From: a virus
IMG/VR virus record: IMGVR_UViG_3300048031_000543
Location: 1 to 23,454 of that record
Length of the DNA: 23,454 bases
Direction: 5' to 3' (one strand)
The first letter of the stretch is position 1; each line of letters begins with the position of its first letter. Made by a program: the position numbers and the translations under genes. The notes beneath the pieces were generated by a model. That model did no database searches, was not told the origin of the DNA, and saw only the letters and a program-made list of their open reading frames with translations. This document shows, one piece after another, positions 7,326 through 14,300 of the stretch.

Positions 7326-7622
7326 ATGAAACAAGAAAAAGAACAGACGACAACATCGGCAGTAGCCCTACCTCCAGTAGTGATGCCAAAGAAGAAGAAA
7401 ATAAAATATAAAGATTTCGATGTTCCAACTGAGGTTTTTCAAAGGTTTCAAACTGGAAGAAATAAGTTTGAGAGATGGGCAAAATATCTTGATTTAACTG
7501 ACGATGATCAGAAGAAGATATATGATTATGCCCGAAAGAACAGAAGTTCAGTCCTGGTTCTCAGAGATGCCACCAATGGTGCTTTGAGAGCGATTAGACA
7601 AAGATCGTCTAATGGTTTATAG
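7326..7622 (+). CDS. Small conserved T4-like phage protein
   Basis: 98 residues. A Pro/Lys-rich N-terminal tail (ALPPVVMPKKKKIKYKDF) precedes a compact helical domain, with FQTGRNKFERWAKYLDLTDD, KIYDYARKNRSSVLVLRDA and TNGALRAIRQRSSNG. I recall the GRNRFERW...YDYAKRNRK...VLQD pattern from small proteins of T4-like marine phages that have no assigned function. Strongly basic residues suggest nucleic-acid or phosphate contact, which is inference. It is the last gene of the unit; its stop codon overlaps the first hairpin of the terminator region. Confidence 0.75.
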   Translation: MKQEKEQTTTSAVALPPVVMPKKKKIKYKDFDVPTEVFQRFQTGRNKFERWAKYLDLTDDDQKKIYDYARKNRSSVLVLRDATNGALRAIRQRSSNGL

Positions 7623-7640
7623 AGATTACCTATAATCTCT
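7621..7640 (+). terminator. Perfect 8-bp hairpin at the end of the unit
   Basis: AGAGATTA and TAATCTCT form an 8-bp stem with a CCTA loop, starting in the stop codon at 7620-7622. No T-run follows, so it is more likely an mRNA 3'-end or processing structure than a stand-alone intrinsic terminator. It works together with the second hairpin 18 nt downstream. Confidence 0.5.
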
Positions 7641-7658
7641 CAGTCTAGAAAAGCAAAT

Positions 7659-7683
7659 AATGGCTCATTAATGAGAGCCATTT
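7659..7683 (+). terminator. Second hairpin, terminator-like
   Basis: AATGGCTC (7659-7666) pairs with GAGCCATT (7675-7682) around an 8-nt loop; the loop and stem base also contain the perfect palindrome CTCATTAATGAG. Only a short T tract follows, so termination is plausible but perhaps weak. It separates the late-type unit from the nrd operon. Confidence 0.55.
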
Positions 7684-7698
7684 AAATGAATTATAATG

Positions 7699-7727
7699 TT
7701 TACAAACTCCCAAAAATAGTATATAGT
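7699..7727 (+). promoter_or_regulatory. Sigma70-type promoter for nrdB
   Basis: TTTACA (7699-7704), a 17-bp spacer and TATAGT (7722-7727). The predicted start near 7734 is only about 2 nt before the nrdB ATG at 7736, so the message would be almost leaderless; no Shine-Dalgarno is present. Confidence 0.6.
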
Positions 7728-7735
7728 TAGCTATA

Positions 7736-8710
7736 ATGATATTCGAAGAACAAATCTCTCGCAAACCAGATCAATACCCATGGACAGAACAATTCATTGA
7801 AGCAATGCACAATGGATTTTGGACAGACAAAGAATTTAATTTTCAATCCGATATACAGGATTTTAAAGTAAATCTTACCGATAAAGAACAGGATATGGTA
7901 ACCCGTTCTCTATCTGCTATCGGTCAGATTGAAGTTGCTGTAAAAACATTCTGGGCAAATGTAGGTCAGAATCTGCCACACCCATCCATCACAGACCTTG
8001 GCTATGTTATGGCTAATGTCGAAGTGATTCATAACAATGCTTATGAACGACTCCTTGATGTCTTAGATATGGAAGATGTCTTTGAGGAAAATCTCAAACT
8101 AGACATCATTCAGAATCGTGTAAAGTATTTACGCAAGTATCTAAAGAAGCACTATAAAGATTCTAAAAAACAATACGTCTATTCACTCATTCTTTTTACT
8201 TTATATGTAGAGAATGTTTCTTTGTTTTCACAGTTCTATACCATCAATTACTTTAATCGTTTCCGCAATCTTCTTAAAGATACAGCACAGCAAGTGGCAT
8301 ATACTTCAAAAGAAGAATTGATTCATGCTATGGTTGGAATGAAATTGGTGAATACAATCAGAGAAGAACATCCAGAGTTATTTGATGATGAATTGATTGA
8401 GAGAATTCGTTCTGAATGTATCGAAGCATACAAGGCTGAATCAAAGATAATTGAATGGTCAGTCAATGGTTATAAATCAGAACACCTTTCAACACCTATC
8501 TTACAAAATTTTATTAAGAATAGACTCAATGATTCATTAACTCAGATTGGTATCGAGCCAGTGTTCGCAGACATTGATCAAGAATTATTGGAAAAGACAG
8601 AATGGTTTGAAGAGGATGTGCTAGGAAATACGGCTACGGATTTCTTTTTTAAACGTCCGACAGAATACTCAAAGAAAGATAAATCATACGACGAAGATGA
8701 CTTATTTTAA
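7736..8710 (+). CDS. nrdB: Class I ribonucleotide reductase, small (radical) subunit
   Basis: 324 residues. The protein houses the metal and radical cofactor that starts reduction of ribonucleotides to deoxyribonucleotides, working with the large subunit encoded next. Metal ligands can be placed by analogy to E. coli: E66 (replacing D84), E96 and H99 in NVEVIHNNAY, E159 in YVENVSLFSQF, and E194 and H197 in EELIH. The radical Tyr is present as Y103, seven residues after E96 as in E. coli Y122. The block FWTDKEFNFQSDIQDFKVNL resembles the shorter NrdB group seen in Bacteroidetes and some cyanobacteria and phages. There is no N-terminal ATP-cone. The acidic C-terminus ending DEDDLF fits the tail that docks to NrdA. 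nrdA starts 12 nt downstream. Confidence 0.96.
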   Translation: MIFEEQISRKPDQYPWTEQFIEAMHNGFWTDKEFNFQSDIQDFKVNLTDKEQDMVTRSLSAIGQIEVAVKTFWANVGQNLPHPSITDLGYVMANVEVIHNNAYERLLDVLDMEDVFEENLKLDIIQNRVKYLRKYLKKHYKDSKKQYVYSLILFTLYVENVSLFSQFYTINYFNRFRNLLKDTAQQVAYTSKEELIHAMVGMKLVNTIREEHPELFDDELIERIRSECIEAYKAESKIIEWSVNGYKSEHLSTPILQNFIKNRLNDSLTQIGIEPVFADIDQELLEKTEWFEEDVLGNTATDFFFKRPTEYSKKDKSYDEDDLF

Positions 8711-8722
8711 GATATATACATT

Positions 8723-10369
8723 ATGGAAAAATACTATTGGTTAAACGAAGACTCGCGCAAGTTCCTTGAACGAGGATATTTGAAAGAAGGTGAGACAGCA
8801 GAAGATAGAATCTCTGTTATCGCAAAGACTGCGCAAAAAGAATTGAAGATTAAAAACTTTGCTAAGAAGTTTGAAGAATATATGTCCTATGGATGGTATT
8901 CATTATCTTCCCCTATCTGGGCAAACTATGGACTTAAAAGAGGTTTACCAATCTCTTGCTTTGGTTCTTATGTAGATGATACACTTGAGGCGATTCTCAC
9001 AAAGCAGGCTGAGATCGGAATGATGACTAAAATGGGTGGAGGTACATCTGGATACTTTGGTGACCTTCGAGGTCGTGGCTCGGAAATCTCTTCTGGTGGT
9101 AAATCAAATGGCCCGGTTCATTTCATGGAATTGTTTGAATCTGTAACCAATGTTGTTTCCCAGTCCAATGTTCGTAGAGGTTCCTTCGCAGCCTATATGC
9201 CAATCGAACATAAAGACATTCTTGAGTTTCTTCAGATTCGTGATGATGGTAATCCAATCCAAAATTTATCTATAGGTGTGACTGTTTCGGATAAATGGAT
9301 GAAGAGTATGATTGATGGTGATAAACCAAAACGTAAGATTTGGGCTAAGATAATTCAAAAGAGATTTGAATCTGGCTATCCATACCTATTCTTTTCTGAT
9401 ACAATGAATAACGAGGCACCCGATGTATACAAGGATAAGAAGATGAAGATACATGCTTCTAATCTTTGTTCAGAGATTGCACTATCATCAAGTAATGATG
9501 AATCATTTGTATGTAATCTTTCATCAATGAATCTTCTTCATTATGATGAATGGAAAGGTACTGATGCCGTTGAGGTATTAACATTCTTCCTTGATGCTGT
9601 GATGTCGGAATTCATTCATAAAACAGAAGATATGCCATATATGGATGCGCCACGTAAATTTGCAGAGAATCAAAGAGCACTAGGTATAGGAGTTCTTGGA
9701 TGGCATTCTTATCTGCAATCAAAGATGATTCCATTTGAAAGTTTCGAAGCGAAGACTTTGACTGGACAAATCTCTTCTTATATGAAACAAGAATCCCATA
9801 TGGCTTCTAAAGTTCTAGCAGAAAAATATGGCGAACCCGAATTATTAAAAGGATATGGTCGCAGGAATGTAACCACTCTGGCTATTGCGCCTACCACATC
9901 AAGTTCGTTTATCCTAGGTCAAGTATCACCCAGTGTTGAACCATTGAATTCTAACTACTTTGTAAAAGACTTGGCAAAGGGTAAGTTCACATATAAGAAC
10001 CCTTATCTTGAAAAGACACTTGAATCTCATAATAAAAATAATAGAAATATTTGGAAATCTATTCTTACAAATGGTGGTTCGGTTCAGCACCTTGAATTCT
10101 TAACTGATGAAGAGAAAGGTGTATTCAAGACCTTTGGAGAGATCGCTCAGAAAGAGATTATAATACAAGCATCTATTCGACAAAGAAATATTGATCAGGC
10201 ACAATCAATCAATCTAATGATTCACCCGAAAACCCCAGTCAAAGAAGTAAATCAATTACTCATCTTTGCTTGGGAGCAAGGAGTGAAGACACTTTACTAT
10301 CACCGCGGCACCAATCCTTCACAGGAATTATCCCGCAATCTACTAAACTGCAGTTCCTGCGAAGCATAA
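8723..10369 (+). CDS. nrdA: Class I ribonucleotide reductase, large (catalytic) subunit, compact form
   Basis: 548 residues. It reduces ribonucleotides using the radical from NrdB. Catalytic residues are complete: C79 in ISCFGS (E. coli C225), N247, C249 and E251 in SNLCSEI (N437, C439, E441), C264 in FVCNLSS (C462), Y525-Y526 in TLYYHRG (Y730-Y731), and a C-terminal CSSC (C543, C546) that passes electrons to the site. Compared with E. coli (about 760 residues), some 146 residues are missing before the first active-site Cys, including the ATP-cone, and 44 fewer lie between the first and radical Cys. With no ATP-cone in NrdB either, dATP shut-off of overall activity should be absent. The stop overlaps the next ATG (TAATG). 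Confidence 0.96.
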   Translation: MEKYYWLNEDSRKFLERGYLKEGETAEDRISVIAKTAQKELKIKNFAKKFEEYMSYGWYSLSSPIWANYGLKRGLPISCFGSYVDDTLEAILTKQAEIGMMTKMGGGTSGYFGDLRGRGSEISSGGKSNGPVHFMELFESVTNVVSQSNVRRGSFAAYMPIEHKDILEFLQIRDDGNPIQNLSIGVTVSDKWMKSMIDGDKPKRKIWAKIIQKRFESGYPYLFFSDTMNNEAPDVYKDKKMKIHASNLCSEIALSSSNDESFVCNLSSMNLLHYDEWKGTDAVEVLTFFLDAVMSEFIHKTEDMPYMDAPRKFAENQRALGIGVLGWHSYLQSKMIPFESFEAKTLTGQISSYMKQESHMASKVLAEKYGEPELLKGYGRRNVTTLAIAPTTSSSFILGQVSPSVEPLNSNYFVKDLAKGKFTYKNPYLEKTLESHNKNNRNIWKSILTNGGSVQHLEFLTDEEKGVFKTFGEIAQKEIIIQASIRQRNIDQAQSINLMIHPKTPVKEVNQLLIFAWEQGVKTLYYHRGTNPSQELSRNLLNCSSCEA

Positions 10370-10536
10370 TGTTAATCAGAAATACATATTTTTGTGATGA
10401 ATGTTACACAAAATTCACAATAGAATTAGACGAGGTCGATGAACAACTTGAACCAGAATACTGTCCATTCTGTGGTTCTTCAGACATAGGTCCATATGAA
10501 GACCTTGAAGATGAAGAATTAGATTATGAAGAGTGA
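10369..10536 (+). CDS. Small acidic zinc-ribbon protein
   Basis: 55 residues from the ATG that shares one base with the nrdA stop codon; a longer reading from 10270 would run far into nrdA and is rejected. FCDECYTKF supplies one CxxC pair and YCPFCGSSDIG the second, a classic zinc ribbon. The remainder is very acidic (the last 20 residues are nearly all Glu, Asp, Leu or Tyr). Translational coupling to nrdA suggests co-expression with deoxynucleotide synthesis. It could be a thiol or redox partner, but zinc binding is the simpler reading. No defined function. Confidence 0.75.
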   Translation: MLIRNTYFCDECYTKFTIELDEVDEQLEPEYCPFCGSSDIGPYEDLEDEELDYEE

Positions 10537-10589
10537 TAACGTTAACATGGGGTGTGTTAATATTCAAGATTATTGTTAATATAATAATG

Positions 10590-10597
10590 AATAAATA
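10590..10597 (+). promoter_or_regulatory. T4-like late promoter variant (AATAAATA)
   Basis: AATAAATA matches TATAAATA at seven of eight positions and is centred so that +1 falls exactly on the ATG at 10603. It lies in a 66-nt intergenic gap that also contains the palindrome TAACGTTA (10537-10544) and a 6-bp inverted repeat (10542-10547 with 10555-10560). Confidence 0.5.
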
Positions 10598-10614
10598 ACT
10601 CCATGTGGAGTTAT
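10595..10614 (+). promoter_or_regulatory. Hairpin with the start codon in its loop
   Basis: ATAACTCC (10595-10602) and GGAGTTAT (10607-10614) form a perfect 8-bp stem with the tetraloop ATGT. The loop carries the start codon of the GIY-YIG gene. Long transcripts from nrd would fold it and could hide the start, while a transcript beginning at the late-type promoter (+1 about 10603) would lack the 5' arm and be free to translate. T4 controls several endonuclease genes by a similar early-hairpin, late-promoter switch; here this is inferred. Confidence 0.5.
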
Positions 10615-11028
10615 AAAGGTGAGGAATTCACGACTGAAATGATCGGAGACGATATAGGCTTTGTCTATATTGTAACTGATAAAGTAACGGGAATGAAATA
10701 TATTGGGAAGAAGAACTTCTTTTCTAAGGTCACAAAGCCACCTCTTAAAGGCAAGAAGAGAAAGCGCAGATCATTAAAAGAGTCCGACTGGAAAACTTAT
10801 TGTGGTTCAAGTGAGACTGTCAAAGCTCTTGTTGAAGAGAATGGTTTAGATCATTTTGAACGAGAGATATTACATCTATGTAAGAGTAAAGGAGAAATGA
10901 GCTATATTGAAATGCGCGAGCAAATTGTGAGAGATGTTCTATTGAAACCTGATGAATATTTGAATGGTTTTGTTGGTGGAAAAATTCATCGAAATCATTT
11001 GAAGAATATGTGGATTAAAGAACAATAA
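10603..11028 (+). CDS. GIY-YIG-type endonuclease-like protein
   Basis: 141 residues. GFVYIVTDKVTGMKYIGKKN (20-38) gives the Y22 and Y33-I-G signature of GIY-YIG nucleases, with strands spaced as expected. A basic patch (PPLKGKKRKRRSLKESDWKT) and YCGSS follow, then EREILHLC and a Glu-rich helix (SYIEMREQ) that could supply the catalytic Glu. This group is common in T4-like phages as Seg-like or PutA-like proteins. It may be a free-standing homing endonuclease, or a nuclease acting on host or phage DNA; the short length leaves no clear second DNA-binding domain. Located between nrd and RNase H, with a late-type promoter and start-codon hairpin. Confidence 0.75.
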   Translation: MWSYKGEEFTTEMIGDDIGFVYIVTDKVTGMKYIGKKNFFSKVTKPPLKGKKRKRRSLKESDWKTYCGSSETVKALVEENGLDHFEREILHLCKSKGEMSYIEMREQIVRDVLLKPDEYLNGFVGGKIHRNHLKNMWIKEQ

Positions 11029-11033
11029 AAGAT

Positions 11034-11062
11034 TTGACATATGATACATTGAGTGATATAAT
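11034..11062 (+). promoter_or_regulatory. Consensus sigma70 promoter with extended -10
   Basis: TTGACA (11034-11039), exactly 17 bp, then TGATATAAT with TATAAT at 11057-11062. Both hexamers are perfect. The predicted start near 11069 gives a leader of about 38 nt for the RNase H gene at 11107. Likely an early promoter served by host RNA polymerase. Confidence 0.8.
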
Positions 11063-11106
11063 CAGCATCTGATTCAAAATAATAGAAATATCACAAAAAT
11101 TACATC

Positions 11107-11967
11107 ATGACAATTATAGACTACTCGGCGATTGCCATCGCGGCAATCTTCTCACAAGATCGACCTCAAGAAATTGAAGAAGGTCTTATTCGACATATGA
11201 TTCTCAATCGAATTCGTATGTATAATCTAAAATTCCGAGAGGAATATGGCCAGACGGTTATTGCATGTGATGGTGGTTCATGGCGAAAAACTGTTTATGA
11301 GAATTACAAAGCAGGTCGTAAAAAGAATCGTGAGGAATCACCACTCGATTGGGGCGAATTCTTTCGTCTAATTAATCTCGTGAGAGATGAACTCAAGGAA
11401 TATCTACCTTATCCAGTTGTATGTATACAAGGAGCAGAAGCAGATGATGTCATCGCCGTTCTATCAGATGGAACACAAGAGTTCGGTAAGGATGAGCCTG
11501 TGATGATCGTATCTGCTGATAAAGATTTCCTTCAATTACATAGGTACAGCAATGTAAAACAGTTCAGCCCTATGAAAAGAGATTTGATCACAGTTGATGA
11601 TCCATTATACTATCGATTCGAACATACTTGCAAGGGTGATTCCAGCGATGGTGTGCCAAATATTCTAAGCCCCGATAATACATTCGTTGATGGGCTTCGT
11701 CAAAAGCCAATGCGAGCTAAGAAGATTCAAGAATGGTACGAGAATAAAGATAATCTTGAATCTGTTATGGATCAAGAAACCCTAAGAAACTTTCAACGTA
11801 ATCAGAAGGTAATCGACTTGTCATTTATTCCAAAGGAGATCACAAATCAGATCGTTGAAGAATATGAATCACAATCAAATAAAAGAAACAAGGATATTCT
11901 GACATATCTTGTCGCAAAGAGATGTAATATGCTAATTGAAGCCGTGCAGGATTTCCAAAATAAATAA
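11107..11967 (+). CDS. rnh: T4 RNase H-like 5'-3' exonuclease / flap nuclease
   Basis: 286 residues, close to T4 RNase H (305). This family of two-metal 5' nucleases removes RNA primers and 5' flaps during lagging-strand synthesis. Acidic active-site residues are visible: D5 (IIDYSA), D55 (CDGGSWR, followed by the basic YENYKAGRKKNR), E111, D113 and D114 (AEADDVIAV), D138 and D140 (SADKDFLQL), and D178 and D181 (GDSSDGVPNI), the last being the helix-hairpin start typical of FEN-type nucleases. It pairs functionally with the DNA ligase near the end of the window. It has its own strong promoter; the DUF6433-like gene follows 4 nt later. Confidence 0.93.
   Translation: MTIIDYSAIAIAAIFSQDRPQEIEEGLIRHMILNRIRMYNLKFREEYGQTVIACDGGSWRKTVYENYKAGRKKNREESPLDWGEFFRLINLVRDELKEYLPYPVVCIQGAEADDVIAVLSDGTQEFGKDEPVMIVSADKDFLQLHRYSNVKQFSPMKRDLITVDDPLYYRFEHTCKGDSSDGVPNILSPDNTFVDGLRQKPMRAKKIQEWYENKDNLESVMDQETLRNFQRNQKVIDLSFIPKEITNQIVEEYESQSNKRNKDILTYLVAKRCNMLIEAVQDFQNK
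11959..11966 (+). promoter_or_regulatory. T4-like late promoter variant (AATAAATA)
   Basis: Seven of eight match to TATAAATA, at exactly -13 to -6 of the ATG at 11972. It overlaps the final codons of the RNase H gene, where Asn-Lys-stop codons can create this string by chance; the spacing is what makes it notable. Confidence 0.4.
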
Positions 11968-11971
11968 AATT

Positions 11972-12388
11972 ATGAGTAAAGAACAAAAAACCCTCAATGA
12001 AATATTCACAAGTATACAGGAAGCGAAGACTAGAGCAGAGCGGATAGAAATCTTGAAGCAAAATGATTCTTTTTCACTTCGAACTGTATTACAATTAAAC
12101 TATGACAGTGGAATCAAGCTCGACCTTCCAAAAGGGAAGCCACCATTCGCCGTGAATGAAGCGCCTGCAGGTCAATTGGATAAGACAATCAAGAGAATTG
12201 GATATTGTGTAGTCAATAGTTCTATGTCAAAACTAAAGAAAGAATCTAATTTCATTTCTATCTTGGAAAGTGTATCAGAAGAAGATGCTAATATCATCTG
12301 TAGAGCAAAGGATAAGAAGATAGAAAAATTATTCTCTCGTGTATCCGAAAGCCTTGTGAAATCTGTATTTCCTACACTAGTAAAATGA
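11972..12388 (+). CDS. DUF6433-like conserved T4-like phage protein
   Basis: 138 residues from ATG 11972; an upstream in-frame ATG at 11936 lies inside the RNase H gene and is rejected. LNEIFTSIQEAKTRAERIEI, then LKQNDSFSLRTVLQLNYDSG, LDLPKGKPPF and NEAPAGQ match the pattern of the DUF6433 family found next to DNA-replication genes in T4-like phages. The C-terminal half is helical (LKKESNFISILESVSEEDAN; AKDKKIEKLFSRVSESLVK). Function unknown. It sits between RNase H and a small coiled-coil gene with which it overlaps by ATGA. Confidence 0.8.
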   Translation: MSKEQKTLNEIFTSIQEAKTRAERIEILKQNDSFSLRTVLQLNYDSGIKLDLPKGKPPFAVNEAPAGQLDKTIKRIGYCVVNSSMSKLKKESNFISILESVSEEDANIICRAKDKKIEKLFSRVSESLVKSVFPTLVK

Positions 12389-12513
12389 AGGAATACGAAT
12401 TGAGAAGAATCATTGATGATCTTAAAAGAGAAATCTTATTACTCAATAAAAAGATCGCAGCAATCGATGAAAGACACTATAAAGAAGATATTAAAAAATT
12501 TGACAAATCTTAA
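12385..12513 (+). CDS. Tiny coiled-coil protein (42 residues)
   Basis: ATG lies in an ATGA overlap with the preceding stop. The product MKEYELRRIIDDLKREILLL and on to KKFDKS is a single amphipathic, charged helix with leucine/isoleucine heptads, suggesting a dimerising coiled coil. Its end overlaps the -35 element of the next gene's promoter. The tight coupling and clean helix support a real gene, but no homolog can be named. Confidence 0.6.
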   Translation: MKEYELRRIIDDLKREILLLNKKIAAIDERHYKEDIKKFDKS

Positions 12514-12527
12514 ATAAAGTATATAGT
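12500..12527 (+). promoter_or_regulatory. Sigma70-type promoter, near-leaderless
   Basis: TTGACA (12500-12505), a 16-bp spacer and TATAGT (12522-12527). The expected start, about 12534, is 1 nt before the ATG at 12535. The -10 TATAGT and its closeness to ATG repeat the layout of the nrdB promoter. Confidence 0.6.
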
Positions 12528-12534
12528 ATATACT

Positions 12535-13092
12535 ATGAATATCTTTGCCTTATCTCCTGTACCAGAAGTTGCCGCTAAATGGCATTGCGATAAGCATGTG
12601 GTCAAAATGATTCTTGAATCAGCACAAATGCTTTCAACAGCTCATCGTATACTCGATGGCGAAGAATCAAGGCGACCTTCAGTTTCTGGTAAAACAATGT
12701 CAAGATATTGGGAATTATCCGATGACCGAGAAAGTAAACTATACAAGGCTGTTCACATGAAACATCCATCTACACTATGGACGATGGAATCACATATGAA
12801 TTATAAGTGGCACTATCAATTATTCAAGTGTCTATGTAAAGAATACACCTATCGATATGGAAAGATTCACATATCAGAAACAAAGCTCCTTGATGTTCTA
12901 AAAGATATACCAAAGAATATTAAGAAATCCTATATGACGCCCTTTGCTCTTGCAATGGGGTCGAACCCCGAATGTATGGATTATGATGATCCCGTTGGTT
13001 CATATCAAGAATTCTATCAAACAAAACAAAAGAGATTCTCAATGACTTGGAAGAATCGAGAAACACCACATTGGTTTAAAATACATAAATAA
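12535..13092 (+). CDS. Conserved phage protein, CDKHVVKM family
   Basis: 185 residues. MNIFALSPVPEVAAKWHCDK, HVVKMILESAQMLSTAHRIL, a His-Pro motif (KHPSTLWTMES), WHYQLFKCLCKEYTYRYGK and a C-terminal YQEFYQTKQKRFSMTWKNRE define a family common in T4-like phages of marine and soil bacteria, always annotated as hypothetical as far as I recall. The invariant-looking CDKH, H-A-H and HPS/W residues suggest an enzyme active site with His and Asp, perhaps acting on nucleic acid or nucleotides, but that is inference. It has its own promoter, which may give a leaderless message. Confidence 0.8.
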   Translation: MNIFALSPVPEVAAKWHCDKHVVKMILESAQMLSTAHRILDGEESRRPSVSGKTMSRYWELSDDRESKLYKAVHMKHPSTLWTMESHMNYKWHYQLFKCLCKEYTYRYGKIHISETKLLDVLKDIPKNIKKSYMTPFALAMGSNPECMDYDDPVGSYQEFYQTKQKRFSMTWKNRETPHWFKIHK

Positions 13093-13098
13093 GACATT

Positions 13099-13353
13099 AT
13101 GACATACGATTACTATTGCGATAAATGCGACAAAGTATGGGAGGAATCCCATTCTATCGCTAACCGAGATGAACCTGTTGGAAAGCCATGCCCATGTGGA
13201 GATGGCGGCACAGTTAAACGAGGTGTATGTGCACCTGGATTATCATATGAAGGTTCGGTTGGAACAATTAAACGAGCAGGAACTGAATGGAATGATGTCT
13301 TAAAAGGAATCAAGAAAGCAGCTGGTAAGAAATCCACAATCGAACATTATTAA
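13099..13353 (+). CDS. FmdB-like zinc-ribbon protein
   Basis: 84 residues. YDYYCDKCDKVWEESHSI, with CxxC near the N-terminus, and KPCPCGDGGTVKRGV form an FmdB-type zinc ribbon; a Gly- and Lys-rich tail follows (LKGIKKAAGKKSTIEH). FmdB-like small regulators are frequent in phages, and their targets are unknown. CATAAATA at 13084-13091 is one base off the late-promoter motif but 2 nt further from the ATG than the others. A terminator directly follows the stop. Confidence 0.75.
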   Translation: MTYDYYCDKCDKVWEESHSIANRDEPVGKPCPCGDGGTVKRGVCAPGLSYEGSVGTIKRAGTEWNDVLKGIKKAAGKKSTIEHY

Positions 13354-13399
13354 CCACATAGAAAGCGAGATATAATCGCGGTGGAGATGTTTTTTCTTT
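13354..13399 (+). terminator. Intrinsic terminator-like hairpin with T-run
   Basis: An outer stem CCAC/GTGG (13354-13357 with 13381-13384) and an inner stem GCGA/TCGC (13365-13368 with 13376-13379) form an interrupted hairpin. TTTTTT (13390-13395) and TTT follow. It closes the 7.7-13.4 kb block. The rest of the gap to 13449 holds a TATAAT at 13431-13436 without a good -35. Confidence 0.55.
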
Positions 13400-13448
13400 A
13401 CAGAAGAGAATAAGTGTGATATAGTTATACTATAATAATGATAAAACT

Positions 13449-13604
13449 ATGGAAGAAGCACTAAAACTAATACTTGAAGCAATGACTTTTCGCATACAGA
13501 GTGAGAAGTCTTATGAAGAAAAATCTATTGATTCTTTCGTTGCATACAATAAGGCAAAATCAATCGCTAAAGAGCAAATGCTAAATGCAATAGAAGAACT
13601 GTAA
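13449..13604 (+). CDS. Small helical hypothetical protein (51 residues)
   Basis: The product MEEALKLILEAMTFRIQSEK to AIEEL is one or two charged amphipathic helices with no motif. An upstream TATAAT (13431-13436) lacks a clear -35. It lies between a terminator and a small membrane-protein gene in a run of short unknown genes. Intermediate support: codon pattern and spacing fit, family not recognised. Confidence 0.55.
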   Translation: MEEALKLILEAMTFRIQSEKSYEEKSIDSFVAYNKAKSIAKEQMLNAIEEL

Positions 13605-13619
13605 CTAGACAATAATACT

Positions 13620-13757
13620 ATGAAACTCTTACAACAAAATATTAAAGTCTTATGCTTCATCACACTTTGTGGATGTATAGGTTATGGATTAGGCAACCCA
13701 ATAGCAGGAGCTGTTTGTGGTTTAGCAATCGTCTCACTTGTCACAATAGTATTATAA
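13620..13757 (+). CDS. Tiny membrane protein (45 residues)
   Basis: MKLLQQNIK is followed by two hydrophobic stretches (VLCFITLCGCIGYGLG and AGAVCGLAIVSLVTIVL) separated by a short Gly-Asn-Pro turn: a two-helix hairpin in the membrane. Small Gly, Ala and Cys residues suggest packing or oligomerisation. It begins 15 nt after the previous stop, and the next gene starts 4 nt after its own. Candidate for an inner-membrane or lysis-accessory protein, with no direct evidence. Confidence 0.55.
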   Translation: MKLLQQNIKVLCFITLCGCIGYGLGNPIAGAVCGLAIVSLVTIVL

Positions 13758-13761
13758 GATT

Positions 13762-14295
13762 ATGAAACACACAATAGAACAAATTAAACTTTGGGGCATC
13801 AGAGATTGGCTATTATGCTTTGCTCCGAAACCAATCAGCTATATCGGCAATCTTTATGATTGGATTTTTCCAAGATATCGTGAAACCCTTTTAGATAAAG
13901 TGGGTCTTTTCTTTAAGCCTCGACAGCGATGGATTAAAAATCACATTGAATATAATCATTGGTGTGATAAAGTTGAACTCATTCCAAAGTTTCTCTTTGG
14001 TTGCGTTATTCATTATGTTGATGAAGAAAAGTGTTTCGAACGTATTGATTGGGATTCTGACCCAGAACATAAAAAGTTCGCTAAAGAACTAAAGAAGTGT
14101 TATGAGTATGCGAAGAATGGTCGAGACAATCTTGAAAAACAGATTGATGAAGCTTATCCAGAGTCTAGTAATATAACATCTGGAAGTTATGAAGAAATGT
14201 ATGGTGAAGTGAATCGCTTAGAAACAGAGCTTAGAAAGTTAGATAAACGTTATATGACTTGGATTGTAGTTAATAAACACTTTATGTGGGTATAA
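13762..14295 (+). CDS. Hypothetical phage protein with Trp-rich N-terminus
   Basis: 177 residues. The first 70 are rich in aromatic residues (IKLWGIRDWLLCFAPKPISY; LYDWIFPRYRETL), suggesting membrane-surface association rather than a clear transmembrane helix. The rest is charged and helical, with a coiled coil around 130-165 (YGEVNRLETELRKLDKRY) and an end rich in Trp and His. I do not recognise the family. It is 4 nt from the preceding tiny membrane-protein gene and may function with it. Confidence 0.65.
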   Translation: MKHTIEQIKLWGIRDWLLCFAPKPISYIGNLYDWIFPRYRETLLDKVGLFFKPRQRWIKNHIEYNHWCDKVELIPKFLFGCVIHYVDEEKCFERIDWDSDPEHKKFAKELKKCYEYAKNGRDNLEKQIDEAYPESSNITSGSYEEMYGEVNRLETELRKLDKRYMTWIVVNKHFMWV

Positions 14296-14300
14296 AAATT

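Noticed and set aside
7621-7683. CRISPR-like repeat pair
   Set aside because: The two inverted repeats differ in sequence and there is no repeated unit with spacers; they are simple hairpins. No CRISPR array was seen elsewhere.
10270-10368. Longer start for the nrdA-coupled zinc ribbon
   Set aside because: It would overlap nrdA by about 100 nt, including the CSSC tail. The ATG in the TAATG overlap at 10369 explains the protein fully.
10603-11028. T4 DenA-type endonuclease II
   Set aside because: Similar length and GIY-YIG start, but the remaining motifs do not follow the DenA sequence as I know it, so only a general GIY-YIG call is made.
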